A DNA stretch of 64,000 nucleotides from Turnera subulata (GCA_028386065.3 JAKUCV010007280.1:363132-427131); one strand, 5' to 3'. Positions 43,631 to 55,970 are shown, counted from the stretch's first letter. Notes: a model not told the origin generated them from the letters alone. Made by a program: numbers and translations.

Positions 43631-44178
43631 GTTGGGCTTGGCATCCAGAATTAGTTAATAACCAGGTACGACCCTAGCTTGTCCAGCGACGGGCCCGGAA
43701 GATAAAAATTGGTATTAAGATAATATTTAAGCATTCTTTTGGTCTTGGTTAGTTGTTTATGGTAGTTTTCTTGTGTTGTGTATGCCTGTGCTTTCTACTG
43801 GGATTGTTGTGTTACTTCGAAAGTATTACAGTTGAATATATCTCTGTTTATCCTTCGTCGGTGAGCACTTCGGACTCACCCCTCGCCTGCGGGGTTTCAT
43901 CCCGTAGGTTTGGTTGATCGTAGTTCAGGTACGATGTTCGTTGGCTGCTGCTTTCTTCTCTACCTGACTCCGGATCCATACACCGCTGCATCTGCATTCT
44001 AGTCTTCCGCTGCTTGTCTTTCTATTGTGATATTGCTGTTGTTGCTGTATTATATTTGTTGTTGGTAAGATTGGAGTGTAATGGCTTGAATAATGGTCCC
44101 CGGGATCGGGTGACGAATATTGTACTTGGGGATTGCATGTATTGTATTTTACTTTGTATGTACTGTCTGCTACTGTAG

Positions 44179-47100
44179 TGAGACGCCCCGACCCGTATTT
44201 ACCGTACACAGTAAACACGTGCCGGAACTGTGACAACCCATCCAAATTAAGCCCAACAAACAGTATATAAAACAATAAACTGGCCAACGGCCCAATAACA
44301 AAACTGTAATCCAGCCCTTCGGCCCATCAAGGAACTCGTCACCCGAACCCCGGGGACATCAACAACAACAACCATCCGGCCCAATGGCCCAATCACAACA
44401 TACACACAGCAGTAAACTCAACAATATGCACAGCGGAAGACTTATGACTCACATGATAACAAATGCAAGGCCCAATGTAACTAATGGATCCGAGTCCTGT
44501 CCGAGGGTACGCTTCAGCTTGCCCGGTACGCTCCTGCACTACAAACAACTCATCCTACGGGATGAAACCCCGCAGGCGAGGGGTGAGTCCGAAACGCTCA
44601 CCGACGAAAGATAAACAGTGATATATTCAACCGCAATACTTTCGAAGTAATGCAACCATCAAATCAGATGAATCTATCACAAACAACATAACAGTGGATT
44701 ACAACTCAAACAACACAACAGAGGTAACCAACACAAACAACACGACAGAGGAATCTACTAAATCATACCAAGCCAAGACTCAAAGAATACTTATTAGTTT
44801 TTATTACCAATTTTATCTTCCGGGCCCCGTCACTGGACAAGCTAGGGTCGTACCTGGTTATTAACTAATTCTGGATGCCAGGCCCCACCACAATCCGGGA
44901 TCAACATCCCCATATCTCAAATCCAGGATCAACATCCCAATATCACAAATCCGGGATCAACATCCCAATATCACAAATCCGGGATCAACATCCCAATATC
45001 ACAAATCCGGGGTCAACACCCCAACCAACTAACCCTCTGGCCATGACACCACAGAACTAGTCTCTAACCATCTAGTCGTACCACTACTTTCCAAGTGACA
45101 ATTATACCATCATCTCAAGTTCCAGTCCAATTCCATTACTCTTTCATCAGTTATCCAATTTCCAATTTCCTCAGATTAATCCAAATCTCACTCAATTAAC
45201 AATCTCATATCACCAATCTTTCACATCAAACAGTTCAACAATATTTCCAACACAACAACACAGGACTAACACGTTTCTACAACAGCATCAACAATTCCAT
45301 AGCAATCATGTAACAGTCAACAATCATTCCAGCAGATCAAACAAACAATAAAAATACACAAACCACAAAACTACACACACAACATTACGGGCACATATCA
45401 GGGTTTATCCATCCTCACCTTAGCCGATTTCCCTTCTCTTGGAAGTCCGCAAACTGTCCCGGCTCCGGTTCCTCGGAATATTGTTTGTTATCGGCTCCTA
45501 TATGGCAAATAATAACATATACTCACATAAGATGCACATAAATGCAAATGATGCTATACCGTAAAATAAAACCTAGAATGGTTCATTTACGTCCCGGTGA
45601 ACCCCGTTATCATCATCATTCACTATTTATTATTTATGTGTCAGAATACTATACTATACTTATTCCCGGTTATTATTTCGGTACATACTTTGATAATACC
45701 CTTTCTAAGACATTTGATAAAAATAATTATTACTACCATTTATTTTCCTGTCCAAGAATATAATTACTATAACATAATTCCCTGGAAATATAACATATGC
45801 TTATACTCCCAAAATACTTTTATGGTACATATATTCTTTCCTAAAGTATTTACTATATAGTAATTTTACAAAGGATATAATAACTCTTATTTTAATTTCC
45901 TTAGTTTTCTTGAAAATAATATAACTTGATAATTACCTCATTTCTCTTTACAAAATCCTTTGTATTTAGGTTTCCCAAAAAAAAATTACATATTCATATA
46001 CTCTTTCCAACATATATGGTAGAATAATTATTTACTATAATATACCTTCTTTTTCAACAGTAAAAACACCATGAATTAATTTTCCTAAAACTGGTCATGT
46101 TAAATATATATTCCCATGAGATATTCTATAAATAATAATCACACATATATATTCAGATTATACTCATCATTTATTATGTTTACTATTTTATTTTTATTTA
46201 AAATTACTTGTCATAACACATATCCCTTTTCCAATATTATCTATATAATTCCCTTAAGATAATTATGTGGTATATTCATATGCTTGTCACGTGCCCATAT
46301 GGTATATATTATTGTTCCTATTATTTCCAGAAATTATAAATTTCTAACAACCATATTTATGTAATTATGTATATATGTTTCTATTTTATCAAATTAAAAG
46401 AACTGGGCTGAGTTAGATGAATCAGAGCAAGCCCAAGTTCCAACTCAACCTGAGGAAGACCAGGCCCACTGTCCAAAGTCAATAGGCCCAACACTAGGCC
46501 TTGCCTTGGACCAGCAGCCACGGCCCAATCCCTAGGTCATCTTCAACCTTCGCTGCTCTCCTGCGTCTTCGTCGGCACGGTGGTGGCGTGAGGTAAAGCA
46601 CGTTCCGGCGACGAGGGAAGATGCGATGAGGGAGGCGCGGTCGGCCACTGGCGAGGCGAGGGTGGCGCGGTGCGGTTGCAGGCTTGGGTTCGAGATCGAC
46701 AGCGTGACTCGAAGCCACGGGTTCCGCGCTGCGTGCGGCGGAAGGACGACGGCGAGGTGCAGAGAGGAGGAGCTCGGAAGCGGCACGACGTGGGAAGAAT
46801 GATGGCGCGGCTTCCTGCAGGTGTGGTGAAGGCGGAGACAGGAGGGAAAGAGAAAGAAAGAAGGAGGGGGCGATGGTGATGCGTGGCTTCGTGAGGAAGG
46901 AGATGATGGTGACTTGCGGCAGTGGTTGGCGGCCGGTGTGGTTGTTGGTGGCGGTGGCTGCGCGAGGTGAAAAAAGAAAAAAAATGAGAAGATGGTGGCT
47001 CGGTGGACGGCAGGGGAGAAGGGAGGAAATATAGGGAAGGGGAGAGGAGGCGGATTGGGGAAGTAGAGAAAATAATTGAGAGGGAGAGAGGGATGTGGGG

Positions 47101-47675
47101 AAGAGATGAGAAGCAAACAAAAATGAAAAGAGGAGAAAGGATAGGAGGGGTCAGTGGTCACGGGTGGAGAGGCGGCTGGGAAGAAAGAAAAAGAGAAAGA
47201 AAAAGGAGAGGAGAAAGGAAGGAAAAGAAAGAAAAGAGAGAAGAAAGTGGGGCCCGCGTGGCCGGGGAAAAACCGGGAGAGAGGAAGAAATGTAACCGGG
47301 AAAGAGGAAGAGGAAGGAAAGAGAAGGAAGAGTGGCCTCGGGGCAAGCCTCATTCGGCCGGTCCGGATTCTCGCGTCGGGATCTCGTAAACGCAGGGATA
47401 CTCCCGTCTTTTCGAATTTTCCGTCCCGAGTCCAAAAATACAACTTGGGCTCGGAAAATCCGATTAATCCTCCTGAGCATCGACCAACTCTCGGAACTGA
47501 AAACCGAGGCTCGGTTAGTCAGAAAGATACCCCCGAGCGCGGGAAAACTCTCGGTCTCGAAAAACGACTCCCGATTTACCTTGAATTAATTACCCAAGAT
47601 TAATTCAACAGTAAATCATGGTAAAACGACTTCTACAGTCCCGGTAAAAATCAAAAATTTACCCGGGCTGTTACA
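44179..47675 (-). mobile_element. Nested solo LTR in opposite orientation
   Basis: On the minus strand it starts TGTAACAGCCCGGG (47675) and ends ...GGGGCGTCTCA (44179). The target duplication is TGTAG (44174-44178 and 47676-47680). It lies about 60 bases inside the end of the outer LTR and is the same or a closely related family in opposite orientation. It includes a GC-rich, purine-on-plus-strand stretch (46500-47400) whose long R/E/K- or S/P-rich frames are composition effects. Confidence 0.9.
45419..45497 (-). other. Putative mini-exon in nested solo LTR
   Basis: 79 bases between CCATATAG| and CTAAG|GTGAGG on the minus strand, reading ADNKQYSEEPEPGQFADFQ, open to the donor. Confidence 0.35.
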
Positions 47676-47745
47676 TGTAGTAAGAACAGTTCTGACACGT
47701 GTTTACCCTGTACGGTAAATATGGGTCGGGGCGCTTCAGTGTACT

Positions 47746-50550
47746 TGAAACGCCCCGACCCGTATTTACCGTACACAGTAAACACGTGCCGGAACTGTGA
47801 CGACCCAACCAAACCAAGCCTAGCATACAGTGTATACAACAAAAACACGGGCTCAACAACCCAAAATAGGAAACGTCATAAATAACGAAACCGGCCCAAT
47901 GGCCCAACAATAACAAAATAGTGCACAGCGGAAGACTTGACAACTCACAAAACACTGTATGCATCACTGATGCAAACTATGGATCCGAGCCCTGTCCAAG
48001 GGATAACGCTGCAGCCTGTCTGGTATGCATCTAACCTGTACCACAAATAACTCATCCTACGGGATGAAAGCCCGCAGGTGAGGGGTGAGTCCGAAGTGCT
48101 CACAACCATGGATAGACGATCAATAAGCACACTACATTTACTCAAGTCAAACACAGGCTAAACAGCCAAACACACCAAAACCAAGACTCGACCCAAAATA
48201 GGTCCAAGACCAAAAAGACTCAAATAAAAATCCAATTTTCCAATTTTATCTTTCCGGGCCCCGTCACGGATAAGCTAGGGGTCAGGCCTGGTTATCAACA
48301 CATTCCGGGTGCCAGACCAAATCCAGAGAACCCAGAGATCGACATCCTAAAAATACGAACCCAGGGATAGACATCCCAAAAATAATCACGGGATAGACAT
48401 CCCAAGCATAGACATGCTTATCACAAGTAACCCAGGTCAAGGCCACCACGAAACAGTCTTAAACCATTGAGTCGTACCACTACTTACCACGTGACAATTA
48501 TATTATCGTCTTCAAAATCAAATCACAGGGATCAACATCCCTATCCAAAACCGAGGAACGACATCCTTGTCACATTTCATTATTTATTTCCAGATCAAAA
48601 TGACACAGTGGTTAACAACCAAAATCTCGACACGGGGATAAACATCCAAATCAAAATACTGGGATAAACATCTCGACAACAGTCACAACAAATGCAATCA
48701 TCAACAGCGTAATAAACATCAAGCACAATAACCGAGTAATACAAGCACATATTGAAGGAAATCCATCCTCACCTTGGCCGATTACTCAACTCCGGAGACA
48801 ATGACCGGTCCGACGTCGGCTCCTCGGGAAACTGCCCGATATCCGAACCTATACAACAAAACAGTATATACTCACATAAGATGCACATAAGAGTATGTCA
48901 TGATGCCGATACTGCGGAATAAACCCTTCCCGGTTCATATTCTTTATTTTCATCTTTTACCGAAAATATATCGTATGCATATAAGGTTACAAAAATATAT
49001 TTCCAAAACTATTAAATCAAAAAATTTTCATCAAATAATATATTTTTTTCTCAAAATAATAATTACCATAATTTCCTAAAAAAATAATAACGTATTTATA
49101 ATTTCCAGAAAATATATATATAGTATTTATCTTTTTCTAAATACATAATAATATTTTCCAACACAACCTTTAATTTTCAAAGTACATATATATATATATT
49201 CCTCAACCATAATTTTCCAGAGAAATTAATACATATATTAAATTTCCAGAAATTATTTTCATGATATTTATTTTTTTCCAATTAATAATAGTTTTCCAAA
49301 ACAAAACTTAATTATTTATCAAAATATATATATTTATATTTTTCTCAAAATACCAGAATTAATTTGATCATAATTTCCCAAAGTAAATATATTTTTTTTC
49401 AAAACTAATTTTATTCCAGAAAATAAATAAATATATATATTATTTTTATTTTATTTTTTTACTGGACTGGGCTGGACTATGCAGCCCATGACCAAGCCCA
49501 GGTGCAGGGCCCAGGCCATGGCTACAAGCCCAACATCACGGCCCAAGTCATGTGACCAGGACCCAGGCCCGCTCAGCCACAGCCCAGCCCCGAAGCCCAT
49601 AGAACCCAACTCCCAACCCGCGACCCGTCGGGTCAACCCGACCACAACACCAACGGGTCGTCTTCAACCGTGGACTGCTCACCTCGCAGTCGATGAAGAG
49701 GGCGGCGCGACGGACAGGGCGGCACGGATCGGTGAGCAGGAGGAGGCGACTGTCGTCGTGGCTCCCTGCGGTGGCGTCGAGCGGCAAAGGGAGGAGCAGG
49801 TCTGCCGGCTCTGCTTGCGGGTCGTCGCGGCAGCTTGAAGACGGGGCGGCGCGACTTGCAGCAGTGGCGGTAGAGGGAAAGGAAGGAAGGAGGATGGCGG
49901 GTGGTGGCTCGGTCGGTGAAGGTGGTAGGTGGCTGCAGGCGGCAGGGTGGCTCACGGTGGTCTCGGTTCACGCCTCCTCTCCTTCTTCTTTTTTTTCTTT
50001 TGTTTTTTTTCCCTATTTTCTCACTTCCCGATTTCCTTTTTTTTTCTTTTTCTCTCCATTTTTTCTTATTTCTTTCTTTTTTTCTCTCCCTCTCTTTCTC
50101 TCTTTTTTTTTTTCTTCCTTCTTCTTTTTTTTTTCCTCTCTTTTTTTCTCTTCTTTCTTTTCACTCTCTTTTTTTTTCTCTCTTTTTTTTTCCTCTCTTC
50201 CTCTCCTCTTCCACCGCCTGATGCCAGCTTTTAAAACCTTTTTTTACCATTTGACATGTGAGCTCAATAATGCAATTATCTGGAGCGAGTCCGGTCCGGA
50301 CCAGAAAATAACTGATACCCCCTTAGTTATTTTCCGGTGTGATTTTTCTGAGAATTCCGGGACCCGAGAAATACCAACTGAGGCCCGAAAAATCCACGGA
50401 AAAATCTCGAGCGTGGGAAAACTCTCGGTTTTGAAAAACGACGCCCGATTTACCTTGAATTAATTACCCAAGATTAATTCAACAGTAAATCACAGTAAAA
50501 AGACTTTTACAGTCCCGGTAAAAATCCAAAATTTTACCCGGGCTATTACA
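47746..50550 (-). mobile_element. Element 3 3' LTR
   Basis: 2805 bases, from TGTAATAGCCCGGGT at 50550 to ...CGGGGCGTTTCA at 47746 on the minus strand. It contains the U3 hairpin (50447-50491), a long pyrimidine-rich tract (plus strand 49978-50215), a GC-rich block (49660-49970) ending in a donor-like GCGAG|GTGAGC on the minus strand, an AT-rich stretch, the mini-exon block and the two stem-loops (48056-48104). Confidence 0.9.
48773..48848 (-). other. Putative mini-exon in Element 3 3' LTR
   Basis: 76 bases between TTGTATAG| and CCAAG|GTGAGG on the minus strand, reading SDIGQFPEEPTSDRSLSPEL and open to the donor. Confidence 0.4.
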
Positions 50551-50585
50551 GTCTACCCACCTTAAAAAGAATTTCATTTCCGAAA
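50551..50585 (-). other. Element 3 polypurine tract and pre-LTR block
   Basis: On the minus strand, TTTTTAAGGTGGGTAGAC ends directly at the LTR, as in Elements 1 and 2. Confidence 0.75.
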
Positions 50586-50693
50586 TTCCGTCTTATCCAT
50601 GGGTCCTACCACGATAAGCTTCTGGCACACTCTGCCAGGTGTCCAAACTCAACCCGAGATACTGCTTATACCCTTAAGCGACATCTCGTCCTC

Positions 50694-50701
50694 TATAAAA
50701 A
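50694..50701 (+). promoter_or_regulatory. TATA box of ORF2 (Element 3)
   Basis: TATAAAAA within CTATAAAAACC, 42 bases before the ORF2 ATG at 50736; the same spacing as in Elements 1 and 2. Confidence 0.55.
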
Positions 50702-50735
50702 CCAAACCTCACGACTGGCATACTCACACACGGCC

Positions 50736-51113
50736 ATGGACTCTCCACTCTGATCTCGAACAACCTCAGACTCCGAGAACAACAGCTACATCGGTGGCAC
50801 TGCTTTCCCGACAAGCTCCGATGAAGAACCTCCCAAGAAGCGGTTCAAAACCAACATCATCGGCCTGAAGGAACACATGGTCATCTCCAGCAGACGGCGA
50901 AAGAAACGTGCTCCCAAGAAAGCTGAGGATAAGAAGGGCAAGGCGATAGCTGAGAGCAGCACTCCGCAGCAGACACTGACGCAACTGAACGTCTCACTGA
51001 AGAAGATCAGCTCGGCGGTGATGCAAATCGAACTGGCGTGCGCGGAACTCTTCCCTCACATGAAAAATGTACAAAAGCTTGTAAAAGATCTAGAGAAGCA
51101 AGTAACTCAATAG
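50736..51113 (+). pseudogene. ORF2 with an early stop codon (Element 3)
   Basis: Starts MDSPL, then TGA at codon 6. The same frame then continues SRTTSDSENNSYIGG, SSDEEPPKKRFK, SSRRRKKRAPKK, DKKGK and the helix QIELACAELFPHMK...LVKDLEKQVTQ to the stop at 51113. The rest is undamaged, so the nonsense change looks recent, or translation starts at the internal Met at 50877 giving a 78-aa protein. Same fold expectation as 14977-15378: charged, nuclear-signal-like, coiled-coil tail. Confidence 0.7.
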
Positions 51114-51225
51114 AGTACTTCTTCTCCGTTGTAAAACCGTTACAAAATAAATAAATTAAGTTTCCTTTTAAAATCAAAATCTCTTGTGTTATGAAATCTC
51201 TTGTTAAACAGAAAAATAGAACATC

Positions 51226-51640
51226 TCAAAGCAAAACAAAAATCAACAATAAGAATATAAAATCAAATATAAATAAATTAAAGATTAAATCTCGTTTAAC
51301 AAAACCAAAATATAAAGAAGTTAAAATAAGACACGTTTTCATGATCGGCGCTCTAGATCGATCGTAACCATCCTCGATCCCGAGAAACGTGACATACGGA
51401 GCTAACGGTGACGTCGATTCCCTCGTGGAAAAGACGTCCATTTTCTCGTAAGTCGATGATCACGAGCACGTCCTGTGTCCCTCGAAAGAAACGTTACCTA
51501 CTTGTCCACAAATTCCGTATGAGCCAAAAACGTCTGTCAAATCTCGTATCTCCCCACTATGTCCGAACAGGTGTAAGCTTGTCGCACATGCGCTCTACTC
51601 GAGGTGTGGTCCCATCAGTCTAGCCACAACGGTCACGGAT
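51226..51640 (-). pseudogene. Degenerate GRF zinc-finger gene (Element 3)
   Basis: On the minus strand it keeps the DGTTPRVERMCDK region of the GRF gene start and the C-terminal hydrophobic tail. TCW/NPGRRF/GGC core residues are lost and stops interrupt the frame. It aligns best with the equally degenerate Element 2 copy. Confidence 0.55.
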
Positions 51641-51859
51641 GCATGTGATAAAAGATGCAAGAAAATATAGAAAAACCATGAAAAGAAACGCCAAGGTAGC
51701 CAGGGCGTAAGAAAATCGTAAGATAGGAAAATGGCTGAAAAACTCTGGCATTGTAGCCCGAAAAACGTATAAAGTACAAAGCAATAAATGAAGCAACGGC
51801 AAAATTTTCAAAAAGCAAATCTTGAAAATCGAAAACAATAATCACGCTCCCCATATGAG

Positions 51860-51867
51860 TATAAAAG
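51860..51867 (+). promoter_or_regulatory. TATA box of ORF1 (Element 3)
   Basis: TATAAAAG, 115 bases before the ORF1 ATG. Confidence 0.6.
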
Positions 51868-51974
51868 ACAGAGCGGTGAGAAGCAAATCATCAAAAGCAT
51901 CTAAAATCAAACAACGCTCAGAAAAACAAAACCACAATGCTCGAAAAAACAAAACACTCACGCGTCGAAGCAAC

Positions 51975-52658
51975 ATGCCTGCTCCATCATCCGTCTTCTT
52001 CGTCGAAGGTGCCAACCTAGGCAGAAGAAACCGACTGGCCTACAGCATGATCAACGAGCATCCAAAAGAGCTACCGAACGAGCTCGGCAGAATGCCGCGT
52101 CTGGTCTTCGTCGACGAACTCTACTCATTGAGGTTCTTCGTCACTCCCATGGAAGAGACGTTCTTCCTGGAGGACCATGGAACTCTGAGGACCTCCTTCT
52201 ACGGCTCGGCAAACTCCGTCATGTTTTTCATCTCCGAAAGACTTCAGGAGTTCAACCTAGAGTCCACTTGCCAATTCCCGGAGCAAGGTTCCTATTACCA
52301 ACTCTCGATGAAAGCCCAGAGCATGCCCATAATGACTCAGCTACCTCCAACTTGGCCAAAGGCCCGACTACTGGTGTGGAACTGCAGAGGAGTTGCAAGG
52401 CGTTCCCAGGAGTTCTCGCATACCCTGAGGGACCTGAAGAACCAATACAAACCAAACATGGTTCTTCTCACGGAGACCCAGTGGCAACCTCAAGACGATC
52501 ACGGTCTCATCCCACTCCGGTTCCCTACAGCAAACCGGTTCGAGCTTCCTGGCCAGAACAACGCAGGCGGCATGTGGTTCTCGTGGAGCGACAGGATCAC
52601 GGTCAACATCAACAATGACCCCAACTGCTTCAGGGTCAACGTCGTTCCAAGGCGATGA
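51975..52658 (+). CDS. ORF1: 227-aa antisense cargo protein (Element 3)
   Basis: Intact 227 codons on the strand opposite to the element. I chose the ATG at 51975 because it aligns with the only start of the other two copies; the frame is open upstream to 51822 without conservation. N-terminal part unrecognised (FFVEGANLGRRNRLAY, LVFVDELYS, MEETFFLED). C-terminal part with LLVWNCRGVARRS, TLRDLKNQYKPNM, LLTET and GGMWFSWS resembles the first half of an EEP endonuclease domain. It ends NVVPRR, against NVVTNR and NVVPQR in the other copies. The late catalytic motifs of EEP enzymes are absent, so a binding or regulatory role is as likely as catalysis. Confidence 0.8.
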   Translation: MPAPSSVFFVEGANLGRRNRLAYSMINEHPKELPNELGRMPRLVFVDELYSLRFFVTPMEETFFLEDHGTLRTSFYGSANSVMFFISERLQEFNLESTCQFPEQGSYYQLSMKAQSMPIMTQLPPTWPKARLLVWNCRGVARRSQEFSHTLRDLKNQYKPNMVLLTETQWQPQDDHGLIPLRFPTANRFELPGQNNAGGMWFSWSDRITVNINNDPNCFRVNVVPRR

Positions 52659-52908
52659 ATGTATTTTTATTTTTATAAAATATCAATGTAATATTTCTGT
52701 TTGTAATGAAAATATCAGCATTATTAATAATATTTATATTTTCGCTTATTTATGGCATCATTTACCTCATATGTGAATGTTCTGCGACAGCTGGCGTCCC
52801 TTGACTGGATCCATAATGCACTAACTAAATGATATAAAATAATAAACAAATGGAGCGAACTATGCAAACAAGGACAACAAACACTCAAGACTGCCCAACA
52901 AGACCAAA

Positions 52909-52928
52909 CGCCCGCTCCTCTACCAAAA
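52909..52928 (-). other. Element 3 primer-binding site
   Basis: The minus strand reads TTTTGGTAGAGGAGCGGGCG right after the 5' LTR, matching Elements 1 and 2. Confidence 0.75.
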
Positions 52929-55760
52929 TGAAACGCCCTGACCCGTATTTACCGTACACAGTAAACACGTGCCGGAACTATGACGACCCAACCAAACCAA
53001 GCCTAGCATACAGTGTATACAACAGAAACACGGGCTCAACAGCCCAAAATAGGAAACGTCATAAATAACGAAACCGGCCCAATGGCCCAACAATAACAAA
53101 ATAGTGCACAGCGGAAGACTTGACAACTCACAAAACACTGTATGCGACACTGATGCAAACTATGGATCCGAGCCCTGTCCAAGGGATAACGCTGCAGCCT
53201 GTCTGGTATGCATCTAACCTGTACCACAAATAACTCATCCTACGGGATGAAAGCCCGCAGGTGAGGGGTGAGTCCGAAGTGCTCACAACCATGGATAGAC
53301 GATCAATAAGCACACTACATTTACTCAAGTCAAACACAGGCTAAACAGCCAAACACACCAAAACCAAGACTCGACCCAAAACAGGTCCAAGACCAAAAAG
53401 ACTCAAATAAAAATCCAATTTTCCAATTTTACCTTTACGGGCCCCGTCACGGATAAGCTAGGGGTCAGACCTGGTTATCAACACATTCCGGGTGCCAGAC
53501 CAAATCCAGAGAACCCAGGGATCGACTTCCCAAAAATACGAACCCAGGGATAGAGATCCCAAAAATAATCACGGGATAGACATCCCAAGCATAGACATAC
53601 TTATCACAAGTAACCTAGGTCAAGGCCACCACGAAACAGTCTTAAACGATCGAGTCATACCACTACTTACCACGTGACAATTATATTATCGTCTTCAAAA
53701 TCAAATCACAGGGATCAACATCCCTATCCAAAGCCGAGGATCGACATCCTTGTCACATTTTATTATTTATTTCGTTATACTTTAGATCAAAATGACACAG
53801 TGGTTAACAACCAAAATCTCGACACGGGGATAAACAACCCAAAATACCAAATCAAAATACTGGGATAAACATCCCGACAACAGTCACAACAAATGCAATC
53901 ATCAACAGCGCAATAAACATCAAGCACAATAACCGAGTAATACAGGCACATATTGAAGGAAATCCATCCTCACCTTGGCCGATTACTCAACTCCGGAGAC
54001 AATGACCGGTCCGACGTCGGCTCCTCGGGAAACTGCCCGATATCCGAACCTATACAACAAAACAGTATATACTCACATAAGATGCACATAAGAGTATGTC
54101 ATGATGCCGATACTGCGGAATAAACCCTTCCCGGTTCATATTCTTTATTTTCATCTTTTACCGAAAATATATCGTATGCATATAAGGTTACAAAAATATA
54201 TTTCCAAAACTATTAAATCAAAAAATTTTCATCAAATAATATATTTTTTTCCCAAAATAATAATTACCATAATTTCCCAGAAAAATAATAACGTATTTAT
54301 AATTTCCAGAAAATATCTATATAGTATTTATCTTTTTCTAAATATATAATAATATTTTCCAACACAAAATATAATTACCTTTAATTTTCAAAGTACATAT
54401 ATATATATTCCTCAACCATAATTTTCCAGAGAAAGTAATACATATATTAAATTTCCAGAAATTATTTTCATGATATTTATTTTTTTCCAATTAATAATAG
54501 TTTTCCAAAATAAAACTTAATTATTTATCAAAATATATATATTTATATTTTTCTCAAAATACCAGAATTAATTTGATCATAATTTCCCAAAGTAAATCTA
54601 TTTTTTTTCAAAACTAATTTTATTCCAGAAAATAAATAAATATATATATTATTTTTATTTTATTTTTTTACTGGACTGGGCTGGACTATGCAGCCCATGA
54701 CCAAGCCCAGGTGCAGGGCCCAGGCCATGGCTACAAGCCCAACATCATGGCCCAAGTCATGTGACCAGGACCCAGGCCCACTCAGCCACAGCCCAGCCCC
54801 GAAGCCCATAGAACCCAACTCCCAACCCGCGACCCGTTGGGTCAACCCGACCACAACACCAACGGGTCGTCTTCAACCGTGGACTGCTCACCTCGCAGTC
54901 GATGAAGAGGGCGGCGCGATGGACAGGGCGGCACGGATCGGTGAGCAGGAGGAGGCGACTGTCGTCGTGGCTCGCTGCGGTGGCGTCGAGCGGCAAGGGG
55001 AGGAGCAGGTCTGCCGGCTCTGCTCGCGGGTCGTCGCGGCAGCTTGACGACGGGGCGGCGCGACTTGCAACAGTGGCGGTAGAGGGAAAGGAAGGAAGGA
55101 GGACGGCGGGTGGTGGCTCGGTCGGTGAAGGTGGTAGGTGGCTGCAGGCGGCAGGGTGGTTCACGGTGGTCTCGGTTCACGCCTCCTCTCCTTCTTCTTT
55201 TTTTTCTTTTTTTTTCCCTATTTTCTCACTTCCCGATTTCCTGTTTTTTTTTTTCTTTTTCTCTCCATTTTTTCTTCTTTCCTTCTTTTTTTTTCTCTTC
55301 CTCTCTTTCTCTCTTTTTTTTTTCTTCCTTCTTCTTTTTTTTTCCTCTCTTTTTTTCTCTTCTTTCTTTTCTCTCTTTTTTTTTCTCTCTCTTTTTTTTT
55401 TCCTCTCTTCCTCTCCTCTTCCACCGCCTGATGCCAGCTTTTAGAACCTTTTTTTACTATTTGACATGTGAGCTCAATAATTCAATTATCTGGAGCGAGT
55501 CCGGTCCGGACCAGAAAATAACTGATACCCCCTTAGTTATTTTTCGGTGTGATTTTTCTGTGAATTCCGGGACCCGAGATATGCCAACTTAGGCCCGAAA
55601 AATCCACGGAAAAATCTCGAGCGCGGGAAAACTCTCGGTTTCGAAAAACGACGCCCGATTTACCTTGAATTAATTACCCAAGATTAATTCAACAGTAAAT
55701 CACGGTAAAAAGACTTTTACAGTCCTGGTAAAAATCTAAAATTTTACCCGGGCTGTTACA
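52929..55760 (-). mobile_element. Element 3 5' LTR
   Basis: 2832 bases and near-collinear with 47746-50550. It starts TGTAACAGCCCGGGT (55760). It carries the U3 hairpin at 55657-55701, the pyrimidine-rich tract on the plus strand at 55190-55430 and the mini-exon block at 53974-54049. Confidence 0.9.
53974..54049 (-). other. Putative mini-exon in Element 3 5' LTR
   Basis: Sequence looks the same as the copy at 48773-48848, with the same acceptor and donor. Confidence 0.4.
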
Positions 55761-55765
55761 GTACT

Positions 55766-55970
55766 AGTTCACATAATTTATTTATAACACTCCCCTTTGA
55801 ATGTCATTGCACCTTAGATAGAATACCCTTGGGAAGAACTGCCTCGTTAAAAATCTTACCAAGAAAAACCCAGTGGGATAAAAACTTGGTGAAGAAAAAA
55901 AGAGTGCAGTGCGTATTCTACTCCTCCTGATTTTGGCACCCCTTGATATCTCAAACCATAGTCCTTTTTC
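55766..55970. repeat. Retroelement-derived fragment
   Basis: It includes AACACTCCCCTTTGAATG, TGCCTCGTTAAAA and AAAACCCAGTGGGATAAAAA, a combination I recall from common plant intergenic repeats. I cannot name the family. No coding content. Confidence 0.35.

Larger units (their letters stand above)
41525..47738 (+). mobile_element. Solo LTR (TGTAACAGCCC family) containing a nested solo LTR
   Basis: Starts TGTAACAGCCCGGGTAA and ends GGGTCGGGGCGCTTCA. Flanked by GTGTA on both sides (41520-41524 and 47739-47743). No primer site or purine tract is attached, so it is a solo LTR from recombination. Its own sequence is 41525-44178 plus 47681-47738. It carries the 5' hairpin, a GC-rich stretch (about 42060-42410) ending CCAAG|GTGAGC, the mini-exon block and the stem-loops at 43860-43908. 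Confidence 0.9.
47746..55760 (-). mobile_element. Element 3: complete non-autonomous LTR retrotransposon with cargo genes
   Basis: LTRs 55760-52929 (5') and 50550-47746 (3') on the minus strand, about 2.8 kb each and differing by only a few per cent by eye. Target duplication GTACT (47741-47745 and 55761-55765). The internal region 50551-52928 holds, relative to the element, primer site, antisense ORF1, degenerate GRF gene, antisense ORF2 and purine tract. No gag-pol. It is the most complete and probably youngest of the three. Confidence 0.93.

Noticed and set aside
46494..47603. 303-aa and 208-aa frames in the nested solo LTR
   Set aside because: Same composition effect in the GC/purine-rich LTR stretch; no domain, no conservation with other LTR copies.
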